Under the pieces are notes generated by a model. The model had not been told where the DNA came from and ran no database searches. It saw nothing but the letters and a program-made list of their open reading frames with translations. A program made the position numbers and the translations under genes. Shown here piece after piece: positions 1 through 8,625 of a DNA stretch of 64,000 bases (its first letter is position 1; each line of letters starts with the position of its first letter). Source of the DNA: Sphingobacteriales bacterium (lineage in GTDB: Bacteria > Bacteroidota > Bacteroidia > Chitinophagales > JADIYW01); contig CP064984.1 in NCBI GenBank assembly GCA_016699615.1, positions 806,001 to 870,000 of the forward strand. The letters are read 5' to 3'.

Positions 1-399
1 AAAATTGAAATTGAAAATAAACAACGTGCTATTGAAAACGAAGTTGCAAAAGATGAGCAACGTATACAAAATATGATTGCTGGATACCAAAAGCAAGCAG
101 AAACAATGACTGAAGAAGAATATTATACTGCACAGCAAAAATTGGCTGTAGAGCAACAGAAAGCACAGCAAAAAGCAGAAAATTCAACACAATTATTATT
201 AAAAATGACAGATAAATTCAATAAAGATTTAATGGAGTCAATAATTGAATATCTAAAAGAGTATAACAAAGACAACAAATACACTTATATTTTACCATAT
301 ACCAAAGAGTCTCCAAACTTATTGTATGTTGATGAAAGATTTGACATTACAAAAGAAATAATTGATGGTATGAACGAAAAGGCAAAATCAAAAAAATAA
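1..399 (+). CDS. OmpH/Skp family periplasmic chaperone, C-terminal part
   Basis: The frame is open from base 1, so the gene starts outside the window; the first internal Met is at 73. The visible 132 residues begin with a long charged, Gln/Glu/Lys-rich helix and end with a short conserved block (YILPYTKESPNLLYVDER, about residues 96-113). That pattern, a coiled-coil arm followed by a C-terminal body strand and the 'D(I/L)T' terminus, is typical of OmpH/Skp proteins, which hold unfolded outer-membrane proteins in the periplasm. The signal peptide would lie upstream of the window. An IF-rich coiled-coil protein of another family is the alternative, but the C-terminal motif fits OmpH well. Confidence 0.75.
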   Translation, partial: KIEIENKQRAIENEVAKDEQRIQNMIAGYQKQAETMTEEEYYTAQQKLAVEQQKAQQKAENSTQLLLKMTDKFNKDLMESIIEYLKEYNKDNKYTYILPYTKESPNLLYVDERFDITKEIIDGMNEKAKSKK

Positions 400-474
400 A
401 ATAGATATATTGTTTATTGTTTGAATTTGTAGTAAAATATAATTATTTTAGGTTATAGCTATGCTACAAATTTT

Positions 475-2703
475 ATGATAAGTCAAGAACCAGAAATATT
501 AGCAAAAGAAAAACAAGCAATCCTAAAAGATTACAGACAACTGTTGCGTGCAGCGCAAGCTAAAATGAATAAAGGCGATGATAAAAGAATACGCCATGCA
601 TTTGAAGTAGCTGTAGATGCACATAAAAATCAACGCAGAAAAAGTGGTGAGCCATACATACATCATCCAATTGCTGTAGCAAAAATTGTTGCAGAAGAAA
701 TTGGCTTAGGCACAACCTCTGTTATCTGTGCATTGTTGCATGATACAGTAGAAGACACAGAACTTACTTTAGAACAAATAAAAAAAGATTTTGGACCAAC
801 AGTTTCCAAAATAATCGATGGTCTTACTAAAATTAGTAAAATATCAGACCAAACAGAATCTATACAAGCAGAAAACTATAGAAAAATCTTATTGACATTA
901 TCAGATGATATTCGTGTAATCTTAATCAAAATTGCAGATAGACTACACAATATGCGTACGCTGAATGATATGTCTAAAAAAAATCAGCTTAAAATTTCTT
1001 CAGAAACATTATACCTATATGCACCATTAGCACACAGATTTGGTTTATATTCTATCAAAGGTGAATTGGAAGATTTAGCCATGAAGTATATAGAACCAGA
1101 AAGATATAAAGAGATTGCAAAACTATTGGATGAAACCAAACGCGAGCGCACAAAATATATAAATGACTTTGTAAAACCATTGCAAGAAGAATTAGATAAA
1201 TCTGGCTTGAAAGCAAACGTTTTTGGTAGACCAAAATCTATATCATCTATTGCACACAAAATGAAAAAGAAAGGTGTGAATTTTGATGATGTGTACGATA
1301 AATTTGCGATTCGTGTAATATTAGATTCTGAACCAGAGAAAGAAAAAGCAGATTGCTGGCAAGCATATTCTATTGTTACAGACAAATACAAGCCACAACC
1401 TAATAGGTTAAGAGATTGGTTGTCGCATCCAAAAGCAAATGGCTATGAATCTTTGCATACAACAGTAATGGGTCCATCAGGAAGATTTGTTGAAGTACAA
1501 ATTAGAAGCAAACGAATGGATGAAATTGCAGAGAAAGGCTTGGCTGCTCATTACAAATACAAAGAAAATAGATTAAAACCTAGCAACACAGCAGAAGAAG
1601 CTATAGAAAGTTGGTTGGCACAAGTAAGAGAGTATCTAAAAAATCCAGATACCAATCCTGTAGAATTTATTAACGATTTTAAACTAGAATTATATAATAA
1701 AGAAATATATATATTTACTCCAAAAGGAGAAATGAAAATTCTTCCTGTTGATGCAACTGCATTAGACTTTGCCTATGCAATACATACAAATATTGGCGAC
1801 CAAACTATTGGTGCAAAAGTAAATAACAAATTGGTACCTATTGGGCATGTGCTAAAAAACGGCGATCAAATTGAAATCATTACATCAAAAAAACAAAAAC
1901 CAAATGAAGATTGGCTAAATATTGTTACAACTTCGAGAGCAAAATCTAAAATTAAAAATTCTTTAAAAGAAGAGAAAAGAAAAGTAGCAGACCATGGAAA
2001 AGAAATTTTAGAGAGAAAATTATCTCAACTTAAGGCAAACAACAATAATGAAAATATCAATACAATAATGATATTTTATAAAGAACCGAGTACTTTAGAT
2101 TTAATGTATCGCATAGGAAATAATGAGATACAATTAAATGAATTAAAACAACTAAAGAATGTTGGTGGCACACTAGAATTACCAAAAATAGAGAAAGACA
2201 AAAAAGTCGAAGAAAAAGAATTTGTACAAGAGCCGAGTTTTTCTAAAAACTCAGAGTTAGTAATCTTTGGCGAATCATCTAGTCAATTTCCATATGAAAT
2301 GGCAAAATGTTGCAATCCAATTCCAGGTGATGATATTATGGGTTTTATCTCTATTAATGGTGTTATTAAAATTCACAGAACAGGTTGCAACAACATCGTC
2401 AATTTGGCATCAAGGTATGGCTATAGAATCATCAAAACAAGTTGGACAGCAAAATCATCACCAGAATTTTTAACAACAATAAAACTAAATGGTTTAGATG
2501 ATATTGGTGTAATGAACAAAATTACATATATTATTTCTCAAGAAATGAAACTAAATATGCAATCTATTGCATTAGAATCAAAAGGTGGAATGTTTGAAGG
2601 AATAATAAAAATATTTGTAAAAAATAATGAACAGCTAAATACATTACTAGACAAATTGAACCACACAAAAGGAATTCATCAAGTAATTAGAGAAGAGTTC
2701 TAA
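475..2703 (+). CDS. Bifunctional (p)ppGpp synthetase/hydrolase, RelA/SpoT family
   Basis: Makes and degrades the alarmone (p)ppGpp that drives the stringent response. The 742 residues match full-length Rel. The N-terminal HD hydrolase domain carries HDTVED at residues 89-94 and DRLHNMRTL near 155-163. The synthetase domain lies at about 235-345 (GRPKSISSI, then NGYESLHTTV). A TGS domain is near 403-465 (IYIFTPKGEM) and a C-terminal ACT domain near 670-742. With HDxxED intact, hydrolase activity is expected. It stands alone, about 75 bp after the OmpH gene and facing the universal stress gene tail to tail. Confidence 0.95.
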   Translation: MISQEPEILAKEKQAILKDYRQLLRAAQAKMNKGDDKRIRHAFEVAVDAHKNQRRKSGEPYIHHPIAVAKIVAEEIGLGTTSVICALLHDTVEDTELTLEQIKKDFGPTVSKIIDGLTKISKISDQTESIQAENYRKILLTLSDDIRVILIKIADRLHNMRTLNDMSKKNQLKISSETLYLYAPLAHRFGLYSIKGELEDLAMKYIEPERYKEIAKLLDETKRERTKYINDFVKPLQEELDKSGLKANVFGRPKSISSIAHKMKKKGVNFDDVYDKFAIRVILDSEPEKEKADCWQAYSIVTDKYKPQPNRLRDWLSHPKANGYESLHTTVMGPSGRFVEVQIRSKRMDEIAEKGLAAHYKYKENRLKPSNTAEEAIESWLAQVREYLKNPDTNPVEFINDFKLELYNKEIYIFTPKGEMKILPVDATALDFAYAIHTNIGDQTIGAKVNNKLVPIGHVLKNGDQIEIITSKKQKPNEDWLNIVTTSRAKSKIKNSLKEEKRKVADHGKEILERKLSQLKANNNNENINTIMIFYKEPSTLDLMYRIGNNEIQLNELKQLKNVGGTLELPKIEKDKKVEEKEFVQEPSFSKNSELVIFGESSSQFPYEMAKCCNPIPGDDIMGFISINGVIKIHRTGCNNIVNLASRYGYRIIKTSWTAKSSPEFLTTIKLNGLDDIGVMNKITYIISQEMKLNMQSIALESKGGMFEGIIKIFVKNNEQLNTLLDKLNHTKGIHQVIREEF

Positions 2704-2708
2704 ATATA

Positions 2709-3531
2709 TTAATCTATATCTTTTTTCTTAAAAGAAATTATAGGCAACTCTAAGTCATTTGCTAATTCTTCTGTTTTACTATTTAAAAAGAATTTTTCAA
2801 ACCAATCTCTTTCTTGTGTAAACATAGCTAGCAAAGCATGTTGTTGTGTAGAAACATACTGTTTCAAATGTTCTGTTAATGGTTCATCAATTGTAACATT
2901 TTTCTGTGTGAGTGTAACAGATACTTGTTCTATATTTTTTGCTTGTTCATCAAACTCTTGTTGTATTATACTTGCATCATCATTATAATATAATAAATGC
3001 AACACATCAATCGATGCACCTATTGATTGTGCCACAGGAACAATCTGATTGATTTCTGCTTTAAAATCTTTAAAATCTGATGCATATATTATTTTATCAA
3101 TTGTAGAATATGAAAAATTAATAGGTATTGCCAATACTGGCACTTCAGATTGTGCAACAACATTACTAGTATTGTCGCCCAAAAACTTCCTTTAATCCAC
3201 TTGCACCATGCGTTCCCATTATGATGATAGATACAGCATTATCTTTTGCATAATTTACAGTTGTTGCTACAACATCACCTTCTATAATTTCTATATTTGT
3301 TGGTACTGTACAATATTGTTGAACAATAGATTCTAGTACTTTCTTTCTATCAGGCTTTATGGCATCAATATCTTCTTCAATTGGCCATCCAGATTCATAA
3401 TTGCTAATGTCACCAGTATAAATATTTAGCAATACAATTTCAGCATTTTGTTTAGTAGCAAAGCTATTCGCATATTTTAATGCATTGATTGAATTTTCGG
3501 ATAAATCTGTTGGAACAAGAATTTTACTCAT
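2709..3531 (-). pseudogene. Tandem-domain universal stress protein (UspA family), frameshifted
   Basis: Two overlapping reading frames together form one Bacteroidota-type double UspA protein of about 272 residues. The first frame (3531 down to 3166) begins MSKILVPTDLSENS and includes the ATP-binding-type motif GTHGASGLKEVF, then ends prematurely. The second frame (to 2709) continues with GDNTSNVVAQSEVPVLAIP, the normal sequel to that motif, and carries the second Usp domain. The break is in the T5-G3 run near 3176-3185 and can be repaired by removing one base. UspA proteins are cytoplasmic stress-survival factors that bind ATP. Whether this is decay or a sequence error cannot be told from the sequence. 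Confidence 0.8.
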
Positions 3532-3605
3532 CTTTTTTGTTTTTATGTAAGTTAATAATTTTCTGGGTATTTATCAAAGAATAAAAATCAATATAAAATA
3601 TGATA

Positions 3606-4076
3606 TTAGTAATTAATATTTTCTCTAAATTTTCTTTCCAAATTGCTCAATGCATTCTGAACTAGTTTTGTATTAATTTGTTGAATAAAAAATCCAGAAT
3701 ATGGTATCAATGCCTCAAACTCTATCACATAATCCAATCTTGATGATGTGTCATCTAAAGCAATAAAATTCATTTTCCCAATATGATTTTTTAGCGGACT
3801 TGGAGTCGTTATTTTATATTCTATATATTTATTTTCAATGTATTTTGTAATTGTTTCTTGAAAAACAAGTGGAAAACTAACAATGATTCTTGCTGAGCCA
3901 ACATCATTGCAATTGGTTGGATTTGGCGAATCTACTATTCGTTTTATTAATGCAGGATAAATTTCACTCAACCTATTATGATCACTAAAGAATGAAAAGA
4001 CAGATTGTACAGGAACATTAAAATCTTGTAGGAAATGAATGCGATGCACTTTATTATTCAAAGCAATATTTTTCAT
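3606..4076 (-). CDS. SRPBCC-fold protein (polyketide cyclase/dehydrase-like)
   Basis: About 156 residues with the START/SRPBCC pattern: an N-terminal strand, a helix (VPVQSVFSFFSDHNRLSEIYP), a run of beta strands, and a long C-terminal helix (NTKLVQNALSNLERKF). Such proteins bind hydrophobic ligands; the ligand here is unknown. The frame is open to 4211 and another ATG lies at 4115. I chose 4076 because a TACATTTG -7 box sits at 4092-4099 on this strand and AAGG precedes this ATG. The gene is divergent from rraA. Confidence 0.65.
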   Translation of the reverse strand: MKNIALNNKVHRIHFLQDFNVPVQSVFSFFSDHNRLSEIYPALIKRIVDSPNPTNCNDVGSARIIVSFPLVFQETITKYIENKYIEYKITTPSPLKNHIGKMNFIALDDTSSRLDYVIEFEALIPYSGFFIQQINTKLVQNALSNLERKFRENINY

Positions 4077-4091
4077 ACCTTGGATGTTATT

Positions 4092-4099
4092 CAAATGTA
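4092..4099 (-). promoter_or_regulatory. Bacteroidota -7 box for the SRPBCC gene
   Basis: Reads TACATTTG on the minus strand, matching TAnnTTTG, 15 bases upstream of the ATG at 4076. It argues for that start over the upstream ATG at 4115, which would lie before the transcription start. Confidence 0.5.
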
Positions 4100-4133
4100 C
4101 TAAATTTTTACGCATTTTTATAATTACATTTTT

Positions 4134-4141
4134 TACATTTG
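4134..4141 (+). promoter_or_regulatory. Bacteroidota -7 box for rraA-like gene
   Basis: TACATTTG, matching TAnnTTTG, 13 bases before the ATG at 4155. Together with the box at 4092-4099 it makes a compact divergent promoter region. Confidence 0.5.
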
Positions 4142-4154
4142 TAAAAAAACAACA

Positions 4155-4646
4155 ATGAGTAAAGATTTTGCAACAGCCGATTTGTATGATGCTAATGAAG
4201 GTAAAGTTCAAGTAGCATTGCCATTATTTAAATCTTATGGCAATAAAAATAAATTTTACGGACAAATAGTTACGCTTAAATGCCATGAAGACAATACCTT
4301 AGTTGGCGATACCTTGCGAAAAGAAAATGGCAAAGGAAAAGTTTTAGTTATTGATGGTGGTGGTTCTTTGCGTTGTGCATTAGTTGGCGATTTGATAGCT
4401 GCTGCTGCAGTAAAAAACGAGTGGGAAGGCATTGTAGTATTTGGTTGCATAAGAGATGCTGCACCAATCAATGAGATGGAAATTGGCATTAGAGCATTAG
4501 CTACAAATCCTACAAAAACAGTAAAACGCAACACAGGAATTTTGCATGAAACTATAAATTTTGCAAACACTACTTTTGTAGAAAACGAATATATCTATGT
4601 AGATGAAGATGGAATTTTAGTAAGCAATACTAACTTATTGGATTAG
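4155..4646 (+). CDS. rraA: RraA family protein (RNase E regulator / HMG aldolase fold)
   Basis: 163 residues, the usual length for RraA. It starts with the family motif ATADLYDAN, has the glycine-rich VIDGGGSLRCALVGDLIA segment (about 67-84) and GIVVFGCIRDAAPI (about 96-109). The family includes E. coli RraA, which inhibits RNase E, and 4-hydroxy-4-methyl-2-oxoglutarate aldolases with the same fold. The G...D plus R..D residues used for metal and substrate binding in the aldolases appear to be present (GDLIA, GCIRD), so an aldolase role cannot be excluded. Its last 17 bases overlap the convergent hemolysin III gene. Confidence 0.85.
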   Translation: MSKDFATADLYDANEGKVQVALPLFKSYGNKNKFYGQIVTLKCHEDNTLVGDTLRKENGKGKVLVIDGGGSLRCALVGDLIAAAAVKNEWEGIVVFGCIRDAAPINEMEIGIRALATNPTKTVKRNTGILHETINFANTTFVENEYIYVDEDGILVSNTNLLD

Positions 4647-5268
4647 GAAATCCAAAATAGATTCCAAAGAAATGACACATGCTTCCAGCATAAACAAATA
4701 CGTGCCATACTGCATGGTGGTAATTAAATTTTTTCCAAGCATAGAAAATAACACCAAATAAATAACAAGCACCACCAAGGAATATCAACCAAATAACATG
4801 TGTAGGCATAAAATCAAAAATATATTTTGATAAAAACAAGCCCATGCATCCTAAAAATATATACAATGCGGTAGATAGTCCATCATACTTACCTGTTAAA
4901 AATATTTTTTTTACAGTACCAACTGCTACTAAACTCCATAAAATATATAGAAACGGATAGCTTACATCTTTTGGAATAAACATTAACATGAATGCAGAAT
5001 AACTTCCAGCTATTAAAAAGTAGATACTAATATGGTCTGCAACTCTAAGTACTTTTTTAGTTTTTTCGTGCATAATCGCGTGATATACAGTAGATGAAGT
5101 GTACACTGCTACTAACCCAACTGCAAATAAAATTAAACCAAGAAGTTTCATATCTAAGTTATACTTAGATGCTTTGATGAATAAGAAAGGAATTAACGAT
5201 AAAAATGTAAGCAAACCAATCCCATGTGTAATTGTATTTGCTATTTCTTTCTTAATTTCTAATCTCAT
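4630..5268 (-). CDS. Hemolysin III family membrane protein (PAQR/YqfA-like)
   Basis: Seven-helix membrane protein of 212 residues beginning MRLEIKKEIANTITHGIGLL. Family landmarks are the N-terminal E-x-x-N-x-x-THG motif, STVYHA after the second helix with a candidate zinc-ligand His, and HAVWHVFVYAGSMCHF at the C-terminus, which supplies the other two His. The PAQR fold is a metal-dependent membrane hydrolase in eukaryotic relatives; the bacterial substrate is unknown. The frame extends to 5337, but the upstream part is non-homologous and the ATG at 5268 gives the standard N-terminus. The 3' end overlaps rraA. Confidence 0.85.
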   Translation of the reverse strand: MRLEIKKEIANTITHGIGLLTFLSLIPFLFIKASKYNLDMKLLGLILFAVGLVAVYTSSTVYHAIMHEKTKKVLRVADHISIYFLIAGSYSAFMLMFIPKDVSYPFLYILWSLVAVGTVKKIFLTGKYDGLSTALYIFLGCMGLFLSKYIFDFMPTHVIWLIFLGGACYLFGVIFYAWKKFNYHHAVWHVFVYAGSMCHFFGIYFGFPNPIS

Positions 5269-5408
5269 ACAATAAATATAGCATAAAAATATGAATAATA
5301 TAGATTTACACGTATTATTAACAGAACTTTCATGCACAATTCATATTCTAATTTAACAATGTAGCAATTTGGCAATTAGTTAATGAATTAAGAAAAGAAA
5401 TATAAATA

Positions 5409-5600
5409 GTTGTCTAAGTACAACAATATTTGCGTTTAATATAATATAAATGTATATTTGAAAAAAAGAAAATTTTATTTTTAAAAGATGGCGATGAATG
5501 AATTGCAATACAAGAATCAATATTTTAAGCAAACAGGTCATAAGACCTGTCGAAGGCGAAAGGATAGTAGTTTGTTGGTAAAAAACAACAAAGGCAGAGA
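5409..5600 (+). repeat. Dispersed repeat carrying leader plus MAMNELQY start, copy 1
   Basis: Bases 5409-5512 match, in opposite orientation, 17480-17580 with only small gaps, including ATGGCGATGAATGAATTGC. The match resumes downstream around the TTTGTTG...CAACAAAGGCAGAG hairpin at about 5570-5600. Between these blocks copy 1 carries an extra hairpin, acaggtc-ataa-gacctgt. The conserved leader and initiation codons suggest a mobile or formerly coding unit. Confidence 0.6.
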
Positions 5601-5649
5601 TTGGTATGAGTTAAATAAAAGTAGATGGAATTTTATTACAAATGAATAA
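5488..5649 (+). CDS. Doubtful 53-residue ORF MAMNELQY...
   Basis: Opens with MAMNELQYKN, is basic in the middle (CRRRKD) and ends with WNFITNE before TAA. The first eight codons and the whole upstream leader recur at 17480-17580, but the rest of the protein is not kept in that copy. It may be a remnant of a short gene carried by the repeat or simply repeat DNA that happens to be open. No function is proposed. Confidence 0.25.
   Translation: MAMNELQYKNQYFKQTGHKTCRRRKDSSLLVKNNKGRDWYELNKSRWNFITNE
5533..5550. repeat. REP-like hairpin acaggtc-ataa-gacctgt
   Basis: Seven-base perfect inverted arms around an ATAA loop, inside the repeat copy at 5409-5600. Its arms and loop resemble the hairpin at 5685-5704. 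Confidence 0.5.
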
Positions 5650-5684
5650 GTATAAAATATGGATAAAAGGCAAGGAAATATGGC

Positions 5685-5704
5685 GACAGGTGATAACACC
5701 TGTC
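5685..5704. repeat. REP-like hairpin gacaggtg-ataa-cacctgtc
   Basis: Eight-base perfect inverted arms with an ATAA loop. A larger-loop relative is at 8406-8433 (gcaggtg...cacctgc), and a decayed one is near 40280-40310. There is no T-run after either arm, so a terminator role is unlikely. Confidence 0.5.
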
Positions 5705-6058
5705 CTTTAGATTTGCGAAAGAGATAAATACTATTACTCTATTTTATTTGCCTGATATATAAATATTTACACCTATATAACCATTTTTGGGTAATGCTTT
5801 TTAAGTAAAAAACACATAACAAATGAAATTTTTATTAAAATATCATAATTTTTTGATAATTTCTTTTGATTATAAACAATTTAGTAATACATTTGTTATC
5901 CTTTAGAGGTCTAACCTTTTAAATGTAAAATATTTGATGGTTGATATAACTACAAAATTAAAAAAATCGCGGTGCAAAAAATGTACAGTGCAAAACAAGC
6001 AATCACTTACAAATAATAAAAAAACAAATAATAAATAACAATATTTAAATAAAAGATT

Positions 6059-6292
6059 ATGACAACAACAATAGAATATATAGAACCTAAACAAGGAAAA
6101 GCATATGTTACAGCTAATGAAATAGCATATGAAAGAATTATAAAAACACTTCCCAACTATATTGCTGAAAAATATAGTGTAACATACAACGAAAAAACAG
6201 ATGAGATAATTATAAAAGGAAAAGCTGACAATGCAGATAATGAGGCTGCTAAAATAAAAACTGATAATGAAAGCAACAAGGTCGAAGATTAA
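6059..6292 (+). CDS. Small uncharacterised protein upstream of dGTPase
   Basis: 77 residues starting MTTTIEYIEPKQGK, with a predicted alpha/beta body (AYERIIKTLPNYIAEKYSVTYNEKTDEIIIKG) and an acidic, Lys/Asn/Asp-rich tail. I do not recognise the family. It lies 91 bp upstream of the dGTPase on the same strand and may be co-transcribed; the pair is isolated by repeat-rich DNA on both sides. A small partner or regulator of the dGTPase is one inference. Confidence 0.55.
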   Translation: MTTTIEYIEPKQGKAYVTANEIAYERIIKTLPNYIAEKYSVTYNEKTDEIIIKGKADNADNEAAKIKTDNESNKVED

Positions 6293-6383
6293 ATAATTGT
6301 AAACATAGAAGAAAAAGTAAAAATAAATCTAAAACATAAGTGTTTACCAAAAATATATTATTATTTTTGAGTAAACATAAATC

Positions 6384-8291
6384 ATGAATCATATATATAA
6401 TTCTAACTCTTCTATTGAAAACAATATTCTATATTCAGAAAAGGATTTTACAAGAGAACTCAGTGAGAAGAACAACGTATTTTATGGTGATGAGTTTCCA
6501 GATGAATTGTACAGAACACCTTTTTACAGAGATTATGCTAGGCTAATTCATTCTCCATGTTTTAGACGATTAAATTCAAAAACTCAATTATTTCCAGATA
6601 CCGAATCTGATTTCTTTAGAAATAGATTAACACACTCTATTGAAGTAGCTCAAATAGGAAAATCTATTACTAATAAAGTTAATTATGAAATTGAAAAAAT
6701 CCTAAAAGAAAGAAAAATTAATAAGACAGCAAAGATTGATACTGATTTAGTAGAATTTGCATGTATGGCACACGACTTAGGTCATCCTCCGTTTGGCCAT
6801 CAAGGTGAGAAAGCACTAAATGATAAAATGCATGATAGTGGAGGATTTGAGGGTAATGCCCAAACTTTAAGAATTTTATCTAAACTTGAGAAAAAAGTAA
6901 TTCTTAAAGAAGAAAACAATGACCTACATGATGAAAACTATTTGTATACAATGCGTAATAGGACAAATGAAGACTTACGAAGAGGACTAAATCTAACATA
7001 TAGAAGTCTTGCATCAATATTAAAATATGATTTCGCAATACCTATAGAAAATGAAGAACCAAAATCACCTATATTATATAAAGGCTATTATGATTCTGAA
7101 AAAGATCTAGTAAATCGAATTAAAGCCAATGTTTTAGAGGGAAAATATATAGATGAACACCAATTTAAGACAATAGAATGCCAGATAATGGATGTTGCAG
7201 ATGATATTGCATATTCAGTATTTGACCTAGAGGATTCTTTGAAAGGTGGTTTAATATCAATTTTAGATTTGGCATACTCTGATGTAGATTCTCCAGTAGT
7301 TAAAAATTTATCTGCAAAAATTAGCGAATCCAATAACAACAAAGGTGATGAAATAATTATAAATGCTCTAAAAAATAATACAAACCTTAGGGAAGTGTTT
7401 ATCAAACATTTTTATCTAGAAATATATAATAAATATATAAATATATATACGAATAATTATACAAATCAACCTGATGATGCACTAAAACGAGAAAATACAG
7501 ATAAATATAGAAGATTTGTTATTGATACTGCAATACAACAATTGTTTGACTTTATAAAAATTATTCCAACAATGACGTTGTTCCCTGAATTACTCAAAGA
7601 AGAGGAAGATCCATCAACAATAAACTCAATTGAAAACCGTTTGTATGCACGAGAAGGATGGAGAAGACATAAAGATATATACAACAACAGCAACATTCGA
7701 ACATACAATACCTCAAAGTTGGTTGGAACTTTTGTCCGTTCAGTAAGCATTAACATTCCTGCAAACTGTGAAAATGTACCAAGTAAATGGAAAATTATTT
7801 TTAAAGAACCTGAAAATATTACAATCAATGTAGAACTTACTATAGAAATATTAAAGCATTTTACATATGTGTATCAAATTACAAGTCCTCGTTTACAAAT
7901 TATTGAAACAAGAGGTAAGGATATTGTAAAAGATATATTTGAAGCTATTGTGAAGAGTGATGGCAACTTTCTACCTGAAGATTTTAGAATTCAATATAGA
8001 ACTGTAGAAAAAAACTATAAAAGAATGATAGATGACAATGATGATAAAATTCATACTTTGACAGGTGAGATAAAAACACACAAAACTAACAATAACACAA
8101 AGAGTGAAAAAGAGTGTGTTGCAAAAAAAAATGAATTAACCCAAACCAATAAATTAATTCTAGGCTTAATAGATAGAGAGAAGAAGAGAATTATATGTGA
8201 TTTTATAGCACGTATGACAGATAAATTTGCATTAGATTTCTATGCTCGATTAAAATCAGATTCTCCAAAATCAATATATAAGAACATGTAA
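6384..8291 (+). CDS. dGTPase (deoxyguanosinetriphosphate triphosphohydrolase), extended form
   Basis: HD-superfamily hydrolase that cleaves dGTP to deoxyguanosine and triphosphate. The early block FPDELYRTPFYRDYARLIHSP and CFRRLNSKTQLFP precede the HD metal site: H84 in RLTHSIE, H130-D131 in MAHDLGHPPFGHQGE, and a later Asp in MDVADDIAYSVFDLED (about 269-284). At 635 residues it is clearly longer than typical dGTPases of about 440-530; the excess includes a Lys/Asn-rich coiled stretch at about 545-590. dGTPases are known both in nucleotide housekeeping and in anti-phage dNTP depletion. The repeat-flanked location fits an accessory gene, but a defence role is inference. Confidence 0.88.
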   Translation: MNHIYNSNSSIENNILYSEKDFTRELSEKNNVFYGDEFPDELYRTPFYRDYARLIHSPCFRRLNSKTQLFPDTESDFFRNRLTHSIEVAQIGKSITNKVNYEIEKILKERKINKTAKIDTDLVEFACMAHDLGHPPFGHQGEKALNDKMHDSGGFEGNAQTLRILSKLEKKVILKEENNDLHDENYLYTMRNRTNEDLRRGLNLTYRSLASILKYDFAIPIENEEPKSPILYKGYYDSEKDLVNRIKANVLEGKYIDEHQFKTIECQIMDVADDIAYSVFDLEDSLKGGLISILDLAYSDVDSPVVKNLSAKISESNNNKGDEIIINALKNNTNLREVFIKHFYLEIYNKYINIYTNNYTNQPDDALKRENTDKYRRFVIDTAIQQLFDFIKIIPTMTLFPELLKEEEDPSTINSIENRLYAREGWRRHKDIYNNSNIRTYNTSKLVGTFVRSVSINIPANCENVPSKWKIIFKEPENITINVELTIEILKHFTYVYQITSPRLQIIETRGKDIVKDIFEAIVKSDGNFLPEDFRIQYRTVEKNYKRMIDDNDDKIHTLTGEIKTHKTNNNTKSEKECVAKKNELTQTNKLILGLIDREKKRIICDFIARMTDKFALDFYARLKSDSPKSIYKNM

Positions 8292-8405
8292 CTGTTGCCT
8301 ATATTAGAGTGTTACTCTATAAAAAACTTATTCTATTCCTTTTGCAGTTATTTGTATGGGACATAGACAAAAAGTGTATGCCTACTAACAACACAGTCGC
8401 ACTTA

Positions 8406-8433
8406 GCAGGTGTTATAGCGTAGCGTCACCTGC
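8406..8433. repeat. REP-like hairpin gcaggtg...cacctgc
   Basis: Seven-base perfect arms around a 14-base loop (ttatagcgtagcgt). The same TATAGC...GTCACCTGCCAAAA tail is recognisable near 40290-40315, next to another copy of the same long repeat. Confidence 0.5.
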
Positions 8434-8460
8434 CAAAAAAACAAACAAATGCAAGCCAAC

Positions 8461-8625
8461 TTCTACAAGATTTATGTTATAAAATGTATGTATTTTGTGC
8501 TTAAGCAAACACACTTATCAAAAATCATTATTACATTATTGAATTAGTAAATTGCTGCATTATATCAGTCTACTGTCAACCGATGATATTACATTATTGA
8601 ATTAGTACATTATTACATTAAGAAA
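8461..8625 (+). repeat. Long dispersed intergenic repeat, copy 1
   Basis: Shares TTTATGTTATAAA, AAGCAAACACACTTATCAAA and an ATTACATTATTGAATTAGTA motif with 20095-20225 (opposite strand) and 40395-40555. The ATTATTGAATTAGTA motif occurs twice within this copy, about 70 bp apart, separated by a CAACCGATGA stretch also present in the 40-kb copy. Confidence 0.65.

Larger units (their letters stand above)
5269..6058. other. Long gene-poor interval holding repeats
   Basis: 790 bp without a convincing gene. It holds a repeat copy at 5409-5600, two short perfect hairpins (5533-5550 and 5685-5704), a doubtful 53-codon ORF (5488-5649) and then very AT-rich DNA up to the small gene at 6059. Confidence 0.6.
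8292..8625. other. Intergenic interval made mostly of repeats
   Basis: No gene seen. Contains a gcaggtg/cacctgc hairpin at 8406-8433 and copy 1 of the long dispersed repeat (8470-8620). Confidence 0.6.

Noticed and set aside
984..1391. 135-codon minus-strand frame inside the Rel gene
   Set aside because: Fully antisense to a strongly conserved gene; composition is that of a shadow frame.
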